Assembly (NCBI GenBank): GCA_007449985.2
Contig: VIIQ02000574.1
Span: forward strand, 1,054,001-1,118,000
Reading direction: 5' to 3'
DNA: 64,000 nt
Source of the DNA: Desmodesmus armatus
Lineage: Eukaryota; Chlorophyta; Chlorophyceae; Sphaeropleales; Scenedesmaceae
Part shown: positions 1 through 12,641 of the stretch, in pieces
Layout of the letters: each line of letters starts with the position of its first letter
Position numbering within the stretch: the stretch's first letter is position 1
The notes under the pieces: model-generated
Told to the model about the DNA's origin: nothing
What the model saw: the letters and a program-made list of their open reading frames with translations, nothing else
Database searches by the model: none
Program-made: the position numbers and the translations under genes

Positions 1-485
1 GGCACTCAGCAGTACAAGCCTAAGGAGGCTTCAATGCTGCTGTGGGCGTGTGCGGTGCTGGGCTTCAAGCATCATGGGCTGTTGGGTGCGCTGGCGTCCC
101 TCCTGCAGCAGCAGCTGCAGCAGGTGCGCCTCAACAGCCAGGACATGGCCAACAGCATATGGGCTCTGGGCAAGCTGAGGGTTCCGCAGCCGCAGCTGAT
201 GGCTGCAGCAGCCGAGCAGCAGCAGCTGCTGCAGCGCAGCAGCTTCCAGGAGCTTAGTCAGGTGCTGTATGGCAGTGCTGCGGTCATGCGGGCGCAGCGG
301 CTGCAGCAGGCTGACAGTAGTGAGGTGCTGCCTGCCGTGGCACTGTGGCAAACAGCAGCTGCGCAGGTGCTGTCTCGGAGGATGCTGCAGGGCCTGGGTG
401 CTGCTGAGGCAGCATCGCTGCTGCAGGCGGCTGCGCTGCTGCTGGAGCCACTGCGCCAGCGCAGCAGGAGGGCTCGCCAGCAACC

Positions 486-526
<41 letters not shown>

Positions 527-2385
527 CCCAGCAGCAGCAGGATGTGGGCGACGGCACATCAGCTGGCAGCGCTAGCAGCAACGCCGGCAGCAGTCCAACT
601 GCGCGGTTGCTTGGCAGTATGAGCAGCATGAGTAGCATGTCCAGCTTGTGCAGCATGACCTGCAGTTTGGACAGCTATGAAGAGGCTGCAGCAGTAGCCC
701 CGGGTCAAGCGCGGCAGCTGATGTCAGCAGTAGATGCTGCACTGTGCCAGCAGGCCGATGCTGGACAGCTGCCCCTGCCGCTGTCAGTTCAGCACGTTGC
801 TGCCATGCTGCACTCTCTGGCGGCAGCGGGTGTGTCGCCGTCGCCTGCTTTCCGGCAGCTCCTGCTGTCAGCTGCTGTGGCAGCAGCACCAGGCATGGAC
901 CGGCAGGAGCTGGCCATGACTGCATGGGCTGCAGCCAAGCTTTTTGGTGGCAGCGGCAGCAGCACCAGCAGCAGCAGTGGTGGCAGCATCACTGGCAGCA
1001 GTGAGGGTGTGCAGCAGCTAATGGAGGCAGTGGATCGTGCAGCAGGGCCATTGCTGCAGGCAATGAGCCCAATGCAGCTCTCCCAGCTGGCCTGGGCACA
1101 TGGCCGACTGTGGCACCTAGGCGACAGCCTGTTCATGCACCATCTGGTGCAGGCAGCTGTGCAGCAGATAGCCCACTTCGGCCCCCAGGCCCTATCCAAC
1201 CTTACCTGGGCGTTTGCGCAGCTGCGGCACTATGACGCGGCGCTTACCTCGGCAGTTGGGCGGCGGGCCAGGGCGCTACTGGGGCAGTTCACGCCTGCAG
1301 AGCTGTCAAACTTGACATGGGCGCTGGTCACGCTGCGGCACAGGCACGCGGGGCTGCTGCGGGCTGTGGCAGGGCAGGCGGCAGGCGCTTGCTGCAGCTG
1401 GGATGCCAAGGCATGTGTCAAGCTGGCAGTAGCGTATTGCAGCAGGGGCATGCCGACACACAGGTACCGCAGCTTGCTGGGCGCGCTGGCAGATGCTCTT
1501 GCGGCAAAGCCTGCGCGCTCATGGGCGCGGCTCACGCCGCACGAGCTGGCGCAGCTGCTGGTGGCGTTTGCAGTTGGACGCGTGCGACATCGGGCCTGTG
1601 CAGCGCAGGTTGTTAGCCTGGCGCTAGCGCAGCTGCCGCGGATGGCTCTGTACGACCTCGTGTCAATGGTGTGGGCGCTGGCCATGATGGGACACTGTCA
1701 TGACAGCTTGCTGCAGGCCGTCAGTGCAAGGGTAGCTGCGGAGCTGCAGGCTGCTAACGGTACGCTGGAGCAGCAGGAGCGGGTGGGGGTCAACCACACA
1801 GGGCAGCAGATGCTGTTCGTGCGTGGGTGGGGTGAGGCTGCTGGTTTGGGTGACGTGCAGGCAGTTGCGCAGCAACTGTCCGTCAACCAGCAGCAGCAGC
1901 ACCACCACCAGAGCTCTGCATTTTCCCAGCAACTTGAGGACTCGGTCCAGCAGGAATACCCCAGCAGCACAGGCCCCAGCAGCAGCCCGCTCTCAGCCGT
2001 GCCCATCCATGCAGTGGTTGGCAGTAAGCTGAAGGCGCCCCACCTAGCCCGTCTGGCCTGGTCCTACAGGACATTTGGACATGACGATGCAGGGTGGTAC
2101 CTGGCAGCTGGCCACCTGCTGGCACAGGACACCAGCAGCAGCTGCAGTGGCAGCAGTTTGGTCAGCAGCAGCCTGGCCAACTGGAGCATGTCTGGCAATG
2201 GCTACAGCACTGGACAGCAGGATGGCAGCAGCATGCCATCAGGCAGCAGCAGCAGCGGCACTGGGGCTCGTGATGGTTGCAATGTGCGTCAGCAGGCAGC
2301 AGGTGCAGCAGTGGGCAGTGATGGGCTACAGCGCCCAGCATACAGGCCAGTGCACCTGCCGTCTGCTGCTTCGGGGGATAGGTAG
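1..2385 (+). CDS. Octotricopeptide/FAST-type repeat protein, organelle RNA factor (5' partial)
   Basis: The reading frame is open from base 1, so the N-terminus lies outside the window; the first in-frame ATG is at 34. The protein is built from degenerate helical repeats with a recurring pattern of the type (S/A)N-x-x-WA-x-x-x-L followed by a charged turn. Examples are SNLTWAFAQLRHYD (near 1197), SNLTWALVTLRHRH (near 1308), LSQLAWAHGRLWHL (near 1080), MVWALAMMGH (near 1668) and LARLAWSYRTFGHDD (near 2044). Such repeats are typical of the large green-algal families (Tbc2-like, OPR) that bind chloroplast or mitochondrial transcripts and control their translation or stability. No C-terminal RAP domain is visible; the end is a Ser/Gly-rich tail. 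Low-complexity Gln and Ser/Gly insertions separate the repeats. The target RNA and organelle cannot be inferred. The family call is fairly secure; the gene identity is open. Confidence 0.75.
487..540 (+). repeat. (CAG)n polyglutamine tract
   Basis: Twelve consecutive CAG codons are followed by CAA CCC and four more CAG codons, inside the open frame of the repeat protein. It encodes a polyglutamine linker between helical repeats and is a likely site of length polymorphism. The minus-strand and shifted-frame open stretches here are products of this repeat. Confidence 0.95.
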
Positions 2386-2697
2386 TTGAGCAGTGAGGTG
2401 GGAGGCAGGGCAGGGGGCAGAAAGCAGGGGTAGGATTGAATGGTTGTTTAGGCAGGGCAGGGCAGGCATGGAGTATATGTGCCAGCGTGTGTGGTACAAT
2501 TATCGTGTTGGGTCCATTTGATACAATTGTGAGCTTTTGTTGGCCTAGTGTGACAAGAGGGTGGGGGCCAGTGTTGCCACTTACTACAGTAGCACTGCTC
2601 AGCGGGTGCAACTTTTCTTCCTTGTACAGTGTTGTTGAGCTTTGTGGGCTGCGGTGCAGCCACATGTACATCGGTGATGCACTGAAGCGCGCGTATG

Positions 2698-2702
2698 TGT
2701 AA
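2698..2702 (+). terminator. TGTAA polyadenylation signal
   Basis: TGTAA is the usual chlorophyte near-upstream polyadenylation element. This copy lies about 310 bases after the stop codon of the repeat-protein gene, giving a plausible 3' UTR of 2386 to about 2720. Confidence 0.55.
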
Positions 2703-3149
2703 GCTGTACCTGGCTGGGAAGCATTTTGTCAACGGTTATGAGCCGACAATGGTGGGTTGCAGCAGGCTGGCAGCAGTGCAGACATTCAGTTTTGCAGGCC
2801 AAGTGGTTATGGTGGTGGGCAGTGCAAGCAGCATCGTGTCCCCCGACTGGACGTAGCACACAGTGTCAACTGCCACAGCGTCAACCCACAGCAACTTGCT
2901 CTTGAAGAGCATGAACATTGTGACAGCCCAGGATGTACAGAACACGCTCAGCAGGATGTAAGACTGGCCTGCTGCTATGCCAGCTAGACCTGCACAGCTG
3001 CATGCATGTTCGAATCGAGGGGAAGCAGAATTGGACTGCTTGCGAGCGCCAGCCCCCTCATGATGCAATGCAAGCAATCAAGCAGTGTGCCACAGCTGCT
3101 GACGTGCTGCTGGGTTGCAATCTGATCACTGTTGCTGGCATCTGCGTGG

Positions 3150-4985
3150 ACTTATCCTAAACCATCAATGCCGGTGCCAGCATATGCAGCACCCCCGACA
3201 CAGTGCCTGCCCCCAACACAGTCTTGCGACCATGTGGTATGTGGGTCGCCACGTAAGATGGCCCACCCACCAGCCAGGTTCCCTTCTGGCATAACCAGGG
3301 GTTGTTGTGTCGAGGCCTGCACACTATCGTGCCGCAGCAAGCCTCCTGCAGAGGTGCTGCTGGCATAAGGCAGCACAAACCTACCATAGCCCCATAGCAC
3401 CAGTACCGGATACTGCAGCAACCCCGACACAGCCCTGCTCCCAGCACAACCTTGCGGCTGTGCGGTACCTGGGTCGCCCGACAAGTGGCAAACCCATCAG
3501 CCAGGGTCCCTTCTGGTGGAAACCAGGGGCGCTTGTGTTTGGGCCTGCACAACTACTGTGCAGCAGCAAGCCTCCTGCTGAGGTGCTGCTGACTGGCAAC
3601 CAAATTAGTGCTGCTGGCACAACCTGCGCCAACTACCAATAGCCCCTCTAGCGCCGGTACCGGTAACTGCAGCAACCCCGACGCAGTCCTGCTCCCAACA
3701 CAGCCTTGCAGTTGTGTGGTACTTGGGTCACCCTTCAAGCGGCAAACCCTTGAGCCAGGCTCCCTTCTGCCATAAGCAGGGGTTGTTGTGTCGAGGCCTG
3801 CACAGTACTGTGCCGCAGCAAGCCTCCTGGTGAGGTGCTGCTGGCTGGCTGGTCACTGACAATGCAACCTAGCATGTGTTGACCACTGGCGCTATCGCCA
3901 ACATCTAGCACCGGTACCGGGCAAGTGCAGCAACCCAGACACGGTGCCTGCCCCCAACACAGTCTTGCGACCATGTGGTATGTGGGTCGCCATCTCAGAT
4001 GGCCCACCCACCAGCCAGGTTCCCCTCTGGCATAACCAGGGGTTGTTGTGTCGAGGCCTGCACAAACTGTGCCGCAACCAACCTCCTGCTGAGGTGCTGC
4101 AGGCTGGTAACAATCTCACTGCTCAGCAGCGGCTGGCACAAGCAGGACCTACCACGCCCCCTCTAGCACCGGTACCAGCAGATGCAGCAACCCGACACCG
4201 TGCCTGCCCCCAACACAGCCTTGCGGCTGTGTGGTATGTGAGTCGTCAGTCCAACTGACCCACCCACTGGCCAGGGCCTCTTGGCATAACCTGAGGCGTC
4301 GGTGTCTGGGCCTGCACACTACTGTGCCGCAGCAAGCCTCCTGGGAGCTGCTGCTGGCTGGCACTAATCACTGACGATGCAACCTAGCATGTGTTGACCC
4401 CTATCGCCAGAATCTAGGACCGGTACCGGGCAAGTGCAGCAACCCCGACATGGTGCCTGCCCCCAACACAGCCTTGCGACCATGTGGTATGTGGGTCGCC
4501 ATATCAGATGGCCCACCCACTAGCCAGGGTCCCCTCTGGCATAACCAGGGGTTGGTGTGTCGAGGCCTGCACGCTAGTGTGCTGCAGCAAACCTCCTGCT
4601 GAGGTGCTGCAGTCTGGCAACCACATGACTGCTGCTGGCATGACTAGCACCAACTACTTTGGCTTATCTAGCACCGGTACCGGCATATGCAGCAACCCCG
4701 ACACTGTGCCTGCCCCCAACACAGTCTTGCAACCATGTGGTATGTGGGTCGCCACGTAAGATGGCCCACCCACCAGCCAGGTTCCCTTCTGGCATAACCA
4801 GGGGTTGTTGTGTCGAGGCCTGCACGCTAGTGTGCTGCAGCAAACCTCCTGCTGAGGTGCTGCAGTCTGGCAACCACATGACTGCTGCTGGCATGACTAG
4901 CACCAACTACTTTGGCTTATCTAGCACCGGTACCGGCATATGCAGCAACCCCGACACAGTGCCTGCCCCCAACACAGCCTGCACC
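3150..4985. repeat. Tandem satellite, about 8 units of ~250 bp
   Basis: A block beginning with an ACCGGTACCGG-like core, then a TGCAGCAACCCCGACAC-like stretch and CTGCCCCCAACACA, recurs at about 3165, 3400, 3650, 3908, 4168, 4418, 4671 and 4924. Spacing is 235 to 260 bases, settling at 250-253 in the last units. Each unit also carries a GTGGTATGTGGGTCGCC-like box, a TGGCATAACCAGGGGTTG box and a CCTCCTGCTGAGGTGCTG box. The units at 4418-4670 and 4671-4923 are nearly identical over long stretches; the leftmost are more diverged. Open stretches in all frames are broken within one or two units, so no protein is supported. It ends abruptly at about 4985. Confidence 0.93.
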
Positions 4986-6587
4986 GGAGTGCTACAGCTA
5001 CAAAACAACAAAACCGCGGGAGCGTGGCAGAATGATGCCTTCTCCACTTTACTTTTTTAAACAGGTTCCTGGGTGTAGTGCTGTTCTTGCTGCAGTATGG
5101 CGGAAATTTGCAGGGTGGCTTGTGAACGAGGGTGTAAGGCAACCTCTGCGCGTGCAGTCGTCGCACAAAATAGCAAGCATCATCGCACCATTGATTTTGT
5201 CTGTCACAATTTTCATGTAGACAGCAGACCTGCATCGCATTGGGGGCGTTCAGCAGCAGCAGATGGATGGCTTGACTGTGCCACCAGAAGGTGCCGTGCA
5301 GGGCTCTACTATGCGCATCAACTTACAGCAGAGCAAAATCAGTTGAAGCCGTCGCATCCCAGGGAGCACATGCGTTCAGGCTCCCAGGTGGCCGGGTCTC
5401 AAAGCGCTGCTGCACACTCAGGAGTGTGGGTTGCTGGACTGACCCACGGGAGCCAGCCATACCTCTGGGAAAGCAACGAAGGGCGGACTGCAGAAGGAGC
5501 TAAAATTTTGGGGGCGGTGCCCCTTCCGACCTTGCACAACCATGCCGATGAGCAGCCACGTGCTGTGGAACAGGTACAGCACCCACAGTCTCACAACACC
5601 AGCTGTGTGCTGCTGAGCACTTTGAACACCTGAGGCATTGCCTGGTATGCATATCCATCTCAGTCCACATATAGCAGGCCAGGAGTGTTCAACCCACCTC
5701 CCAGCAACTGCCAAGCATTGCAGGCTGGACTCGCCTGTCTATGGCAATCCTGCAGAAGCTGCCACAACATTGCAGTTTCCACCTTGCACTGTGTCAAACC
5801 TAGTTGAACAGCACAGCATGCCCCTCAGTGGGGCATGGCTCAGTTGTTCAGTCACTAGCAGCAGCAGTGGCTGTCAGATGGCGAAGCATGCACCCCACTT
5901 GATACTTGCTGACTGTGCGCTTGCTGTGTAGAGCTATGTGAGGCTGCGGCAGTAACGCCTCCCTATCCATGACCTTGGCTGATATGTGTACGCAAAGCAC
6001 CAAACAGAGCTCTAGAATGATTTGATGTTGCATACATTACCAAGCCGGTATGTTGTGCTTTCACCAAGCAAGAACATCAGAACCTGTGTTAAGGGCCCTG
6101 ATGTGACAGGTTAAAACCGGTTGTGGGCAACACACACAGACAGGCTTTTCACACCATCAGGTCAGAACCTCCCTGACCGCACACAAACACAGGCACTGAG
6201 AGAGTGCTGCGCAGCCAGGGCACGGCATGGCTGCCCTGCAGCCTCAGTGATGCTGATGACAGAGGAATGCTCACAGGACACCTGGTTGCAGTTGCACAAC
6301 ACAACAGCCAGCTGGGCCTCAGCAGCCAAGGACTCAGTCCAACAGGCTGTTGGTGCTTGACAGTTGTCGCCCATCAGCATGTACACGATCAGCTAATACA
6401 TCCACATTACATATATGCGACTGCCAATGTAAAGACAGCTTTACAACACCACTGCTGACCCAGCACCTTGACAAACACACAAAACACAAGCCGATACAGC
6501 AGCAGGGCGTGCCACGTATGGCTGCCCTGCAGCTGCAACGATGCTGATCCATCTGACAAACCTATGCTCATACAGTGTGACCTGGCT
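4986..6587. other. Intergenic, no gene supported
   Basis: No splice-consistent exon or family motif was found. The only structure noted is a short imperfect duplication: a segment near 6205-6255 resembles one near 6495-6545 around the word TATGGCTGCCCTGCAGC. Open frames here are short, overlapping on both strands and lack conserved patterns. Confidence 0.5.
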
Positions 6588-6592
6588 TTACA
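6588..6592 (-). terminator. Minus-strand TGTAA polyadenylation signal
   Basis: TTACA on the plus strand (TGTAA on the minus strand) lies about 60 bases beyond the stop codon at 6653-6655, a normal distance for a chlorophyte polyadenylation element. Other copies occur at 6441 and 6407. Confidence 0.5.
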
Positions 6593-6652
6593 GCCACCTG
6601 CACTGCATGACAGCCAGCTGCAGAATAGCAAGCAACAACCATGCAGCTCACA

Positions 6653-9600
6653 TCAAAACTGGCCAAGGCCTGGAGGTATTCCGGCACAAGGAAGACATGT
6701 GGCAAAGGGACACAAGCAGCTCGATGGGTGCAGCCCTATGGATCTAGCTGTACTTGCGGATGCTTTTGCCTGCAAGGTGCCGCTGCCGCACTGGCTGCAG
6801 GTTCCATCCCTTGACAGTGCTGGACGGGCCATTGGGAGTGCTATCTGCTGCATACTCCGGGGTGGTGGAGACTCCTCAATCTGTGTGAACTGCTGGACAA
6901 ACTGCCGGAATGTGATGAGGGGAAGGCCGTGATCCTTGTAGTGATCCTTCACCATAGCTGGGAGGGAGGGGCAGCCTGAGCGGCTGGTGATGGCAAAGCG
7001 CACCCAGTCATCAGGGTGTGTGAACCGCAGCAGCTCCTCCGTGAAGACCTCACCAGCATCAAGCAGCTTTGGTGGCACACTGTTGGCCGCTGCAGCTGCG
7101 GCTGGGCTGCTGCTAGTGGCAGCAGCGTCCTGCAGTACCACAGCACCTGCAGCTGCCTCCTGCTCTGCAGCCAGGCTGAAGGAGGCTGCTGCTGCTGTTG
7201 CTGCTGCTGGTGGAGGTGTTGCTGCCGAAGCACCCTCCGCAAACAAGACAGTAGGGAAGGTGGGGCTGATGAGTCCCTGCCGGTTGCCGTGCTGCCTGGC
7301 AGGCGGAGTGAGGCCCAGCATTTGCTGCAGGAAGGAGGGAATGGCAGGCGCCATCTGTTGTGCTGGGGATGGCGGGGCTGCCTCTGGTCCTGGTGGCAGT
7401 GCCAGCTGAGCAGCCTCTGCAACAGCTGCGTCTGCCACACTGTACTGCTGCCACACTGTACTGCTGCCAGCAGCCTCTGCCCCTGCTGCAGTGCTTGCAG
7501 CACTGCTCTGCAGCAGGTTGGCATCAGCAGCCGAGGGGGTGGCTGCTGCCTCAGCAGCTGTGACCAGCAGGTCCAGGTACTGCTGCTCAAACGGCATCAG
7601 CAGCAAGTGCTCTGGGCGCACGTTGAGCTGCAATGCGGTCAGCAGATCTGCATAGCTGTCTACACAGCGAAGCCAGCAGTACCGGACAGCATCTGCCACA
7701 GGCTGGACGGACATGGGCGCAACCTGCAGGCCCAGCAGCACCTGCAAAGACATGCAACAAACACACACACACACCATATAGCAGACAGTTGCCACAGGCC
7801 CTGGCATGGGCTGACCCAGACACTCATGGCAATCTTTGCCCGCAAATTTAAGCACACCTGTCTTGATGCCACCAAGGGGTGACCCTGGACAGCCGGAGCA
7901 CCGCAACTTGGATGGCATCCACACCCTGGCTGATACAGGAGGATGTCATTGACTCTAGCGCACATACTTCACTCCACATGCTGGGGTACATGACGGAGCT
8001 GCATGTGTGATATTAAGACTGTCTGTGCAGCAGCTGCCCTGTACATACCATGTGGCGGCTACTTGCTGCCTGAAACAACACGAGAGTGGCTATCACCCAC
8101 CCCAACGGAGCATCGTTATTACGGATCCCAGTAAAAGGTCATCTAGCAGTTTTGGGGGTCGCCGGATCTCAGCAACTACGGGCGCGCGAGCCCTGGGACT
8201 CCGTGTGTGCATTCAAGACAATACAAACACATGTACAAATTGCGTTTAGCCCGTCTGCACTCCTCAGCAGAAAATGCGTTTTGGATGTCTACATGTGGAC
8301 GCTGTGCCGACTGCACAACAGGTTAATAAATTCGTTTTTGCAACCATGAATGTAAAGCACTGATCGGGCGTTCTCAGAGCAGCACAGACAGTGCATACCG
8401 GAGGACACAAATGGAAAAAAACTCCGCTAAATTCACACCATCCCGTGATCGGTCTGCAAACGTCGCAGTAGACTTCGGTACTATGTGTACGCTTTTGGGT
8501 GCCTGCTGGACTGCTGCAGGCAAGCAGGTGAGGCACTAGTCCTGCCCACTAACAGATGACAGTTCCACGCCCAATATACATTCGAACCAAAAACGTATAA
8601 AAAAGGACGATTGAATCCCAAAACGGCCAGCTCGTGTCTCAAAACGTGACTTACACCAAGCTGCGCGCCAACATCACAGGCAACTTGCAAGCCTTGCATG
8701 CACTTCGCCAGGGACAATCAGTTCAGCAGTAATCTTCTTAGCTTTGGTATCTGTTTCAACTGGTGTGGTCACGAGGAGCAGGCGTGCTGCTCAACCTGAT
8801 GCACCAGCTGACAGCCCAACATACGGATCAAAAGCAGCAGCACCTGCTGCACCTCAATCTGCTTCTCCAGGGTAGCTCACATCACCAATCCCAGAAAACT
8901 CATACTACAGCATAAGCACACTACAGCACACTCACTCTAGCTATCAACCGACACCACTAGACAGCAAGGCAGCCAAGGGGGGGGGGCAGGAAGCACAGGA
9001 GGTTGCAAGTGCAGCAACTGCACACACTGACACAACTGTACAGCAGGATGCCAGGAAAACCACCGAGGAAATTAAAAGAACAGGAGGGGACCACTGGGAT
9101 CCGTTGCCGTCCCTGGTTCCACTCACATGGTACTCCATCCAGACGTCTGGCAGGGCCTTCATGATGGAGGACACCTGGCAAGAGGTGGAGGGCAGAGGTG
9201 AGCAGGCATGCGGCATGTTGCTTTGCCAGGTAGGATGAACCTTCCTTGCAGGGCAGGAACGAAGGCAGGGAGGGAGGGAGGGAGGGGCGCAAGGGAAAAA
9301 CAGCAAACGAGGGCGCGCAGCCGACCTGCAGTCATAGCAGGTGGTTGAGGACTCATGAAGGTGGCCAACAGCAGGCAGTGGTCACAGGTGAAACAGTACA
9401 GCTGGCCTGGTGGTTCAAAAGTACAGCTCCGCCATTGCAGGCGTGTCATCCTCCATCTGGCATGTGAAATGCAGATCTCCTCTCTAAGCGACACCCATGC
9501 AGGCACATCATATGTGTCACTGTCGGTCCAACATGCATTGCAGTTGGGTCTCTCAGAGTCAGTGACAAAGTGTAAGGCTGCTGCAGGCGGGGTCAGCAAG

Positions 9601-12600
9601 TGCATAATTTGTACCTTGATCTTCTGCCTCCAAGCAGCAGCCATCAGCTCCACGACTTGCAGGCGCTTGGCAGCTGTCCACACGTCACCATAGGTCAGGG
9701 CGCAGTGCCTGCTGTCCAGATACACCTGCATGAGGTGCAGCCCACACAGGTGCGCCTGCAGGCAAGTGGCACAGTGCGGGGCACAACATGGTTGAGCAAC
9801 GTGGGCAGTGAGTTCAGAGGAGGCCTGCCGCTTGCTGCCAGAGGAGTGCTCACTGCAACTGCCAACCACGTGGCAGAGTGTGACGCCCAAGCGCTGTGTC
9901 CCCACAAACATTAGGCCTTGCCCGTGGCTCAGAATAAGTCACACAGCCCGCCGGGAAGTACATGGCTCACTGAAGAAAGGAAAACGAAACTTGACAACAA
10001 TCGAGGAACAGTGCCTATCAGGGTGCGGTCACGGCATTTGAGCAGGACTTGGCGCATTGCAGGCCCTGCAATCAGCCCTCACATGGCTTGCTGCAGTGCT
10101 TGGAGGCGTACTGAATCAACACCAACCTCTTCCACTCACCCTCAAGTGGGGCAGCTTCTCAAAGGGCCAGTCCAAGAAGTCGTTCAGAGTGAACTCCAAG
10201 CTGTCGCCACTGGGGATGGTCACAGTCACGACCACCTTCTCCATCTGGGCGGTGATGGCATTGATGACAGTGTCGTAGTCCTGAGGCACCTGGTCACCCT
10301 TGCCGGCATACTGCAGCCCACCATAGAACACATCCTCATACTGTAGGATCTGGCGCTCCTCCTCCACCCCCGCCAGTTTGGCCTTGATCTCAATCTTCTC
10401 CACCACGACAAGGCTGTAGTCACCGCTGTTGGCTTTCGTACTGGCAAAATCACTCAGCCTTCTGCAGACCTCAACATCAACGAGCGGTGCAGATCGCGCA
10501 CTGATGGTGTCTGCCACCTTGGACATGATGTAGCGGCTGGGCAGTGCCATGACGGTGTTCTTCGCGACGCACTTGTGCAGGCCCTTGCGCACCATGATGG
10601 CAACCACAGGCACAAGCTGTGTGCGCGTGTTGAAGATTATTGCTGTGGTGTCCGGTTGAGGGAGCCAAGCCAGCTACAACAGGTGACAGCGCACAGCATG
10701 GAGAGCAACAAGAGCTTGTGAGGCAATCAGTGTGTGAATACATGTATATCATGTGTTCATTCACATGATGTGTTCTTCTTGGCTCACTCCCGACACAGCA
10801 TATGCGCAAGATATGTCGACTGCGGCACACATGGGCGGCTATGCACTCAGTGCACTGAGACCATGCTTGCTGGGGACTGCAGATGTCGTGCGCGAACAGC
10901 GTGTAGCTAGCCTCGTCACCCTGTGGTTGCCGTTGCTGAGGAAAGTGCGTTTGAAATGTGCCCAAGCTTTATAAAAGATGACCTGCAGAAACATCCAGCT
11001 ACACTCAAGCACAGGCCTGTGCCGCACAGGCCTCGTAGGCTGTCACATGTGCAAGCCGGGTGAAGTGACCCACCTTGCTGTAGAAGCCGTTGCTGGTCAG
11101 CTTGTCCTGGAAGGTGTCAAGGCACTGGGTTGCCTCGCCATCTGAGCAGTCAACAAACAGCTGAGGACCCTCCAGATAGGGGCAATCACGCTGTTTCCAG
11201 CCCTGTTGCAGCAAAGCAGCGGCAGGTTGCAGCAAAGCAGCGGCAGAGTTAACACAAATGCCTAGACATGATGTGCATGCAGCAGCAAAGATTGCGCTGT
11301 TGGCACACTGATGCACATGTAGCAGCTGCTCATTGCCTCTGGGCCAAATTTGTGCACTGCTTTACCAAATGCCATGAATTGAATCATCTCTGCGCAGCTT
11401 GGAACAGCCACTCTCTAGAGGTCAAAGCACTCAGCCTACCAAGCCCGACGTGTCAAGTGCTGTACAGCAACGCTCAGCAAACTGCCTGGCAGGGAAGGCA
11501 CGCTATGTGATTGACGCATGATGGGGCTTAGCACTAGCGCCACCCGTGCTGGAGGCAGCAAGTAGACTGGAGGCCTTGAGACTGCCGATATGTGCGCACG
11601 GCACGCATGCATGAAGGACTCACCAGTGGCGCGGGGAGCTCCTCAGCATCCGGTGTGTGCGGCACCGTTGAGGGTGAGGGGCCGATTGCGCTGATGTGTG
11701 CGATGCCGGGAAGCAGACTTCGTCCCTCTGGGGACTTGGCGTCCTGCAGTCGCAGATGCGGGGCAAGTGTTTGTAGGAGTTTTTGTAGGCCTGTTAAGTA
11801 CAGCAGTTCAACCCCTGCTCCCCAGGCGCTTGCATACCTACCATGGCAATCGTCATGATGCTGCATTGTGCCAACTGGCCCAGTGCAGTGATGGCACGTT
11901 GTGCAGGATAAGTGCAGAGATGAGCTGGCCCACCCAGCACAACTCATGAATCCAGCACGGCTCAGCACAAACCATTGAGGAACTCTGTCCAACAAAGTGC
12001 TGCCGATTCAAACTGTACACTGTAAAATGTATGCAAGGCCCCCTGAAACCCCGACTGCATGCCTTGCTTTCGGCCCCTGGGACCTCTAGGCATGAAGGCC
12101 GTGCGCAACAGGACCCCATCCTGCATGTGCAATCAGCAGTGTGCAAAGATTGGGCCGCCAGGCCCTGCATCATTCGTCCCACGAGCCCCGCCTCGTGCAT
12201 GCGCATACTTGACTAGAGCTGGCAGCTTTGGGCTCTCAAGCCATCCATGGTGGCCACCACAGCGAGGTTGGCAACCCACCTCAGCAGGCTTGCCATCGTC
12301 CTGTGCCAAGCGCTGGATTCCTGCAAGGGGCAAGACACCATAGTTGAGGGACTTCTGCCTGTTTTCAACCACAGCAACTTCACCCCTATGACAGCACTGG
12401 CTGCATGCCATCTGCAGTGCATGGCTGCAAATTGAAGTGTTCTCGTCATGACACACGGTGTTGCGTCAGATGCAGTGGTGCGTCAGGGTGTATCGGGCCA
12501 GCCGAGGTTGCTTTCTGTCCAAGGGGAGCATGTTTCGAGACTGGATACAAACCTGGCAGCCAACTGAAGTGCTTCCTCAAACCACTCAACAGGGAGGGAC

Positions 12601-12641
12601 ACATGTCCAGCCTCAACATCTTGACACCGACACCGGGGCAC
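6653..12641 (-). CDS. Unidentified multi-exon protein A (paralogue of the gene at 14563-20296)
   Basis: I do not recognise this family. Exons in transcription order, joined in phase with GT/AG ends, are 12641-12553, 12358-12280, 11743-11624, 11202-11074, 10673-10140, 9755-9615, 9174-9127 and 7741-6653. The first exon with the start codon was not found, so the N-terminus is missing. About 740 residues are visible. The exon at 10673-10140 encodes 178 ordered-looking residues. The last exon contains an Ala-rich linker and then a compact C-terminal block with THPDDWVRF and ITFRQFVQQFTQIEE. Exon 9755-9615 (141 bases, starting AHLCGLHLMQ) matches in position, phase and length an exon of the next gene (AHVRQLHKLQ), and the C-terminal FVQQFT motif is shared. 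No transmembrane segment or catalytic signature was seen. A winged-helix-like fold for the C-terminal block is conceivable but unproven. Confidence 0.6.

Noticed and set aside
31..1199. Long minus-strand Leu-rich and shifted-frame open stretches over the repeat protein
   Set aside because: They are reverse or shifted readings of CAG-rich coding DNA; CTG/CAG repeats stay open in every frame and these have no family pattern.
3005..3022. TTCGAATC-like tRNA T-arm motif
   Set aside because: No acceptor, D or anticodon stem can be folded around it on either strand.
3150..4985. Repeat protein encoded by the 250-bp array
   Set aside because: The unit length is not a stable multiple of three, and open frames stop within one or two units on both strands.
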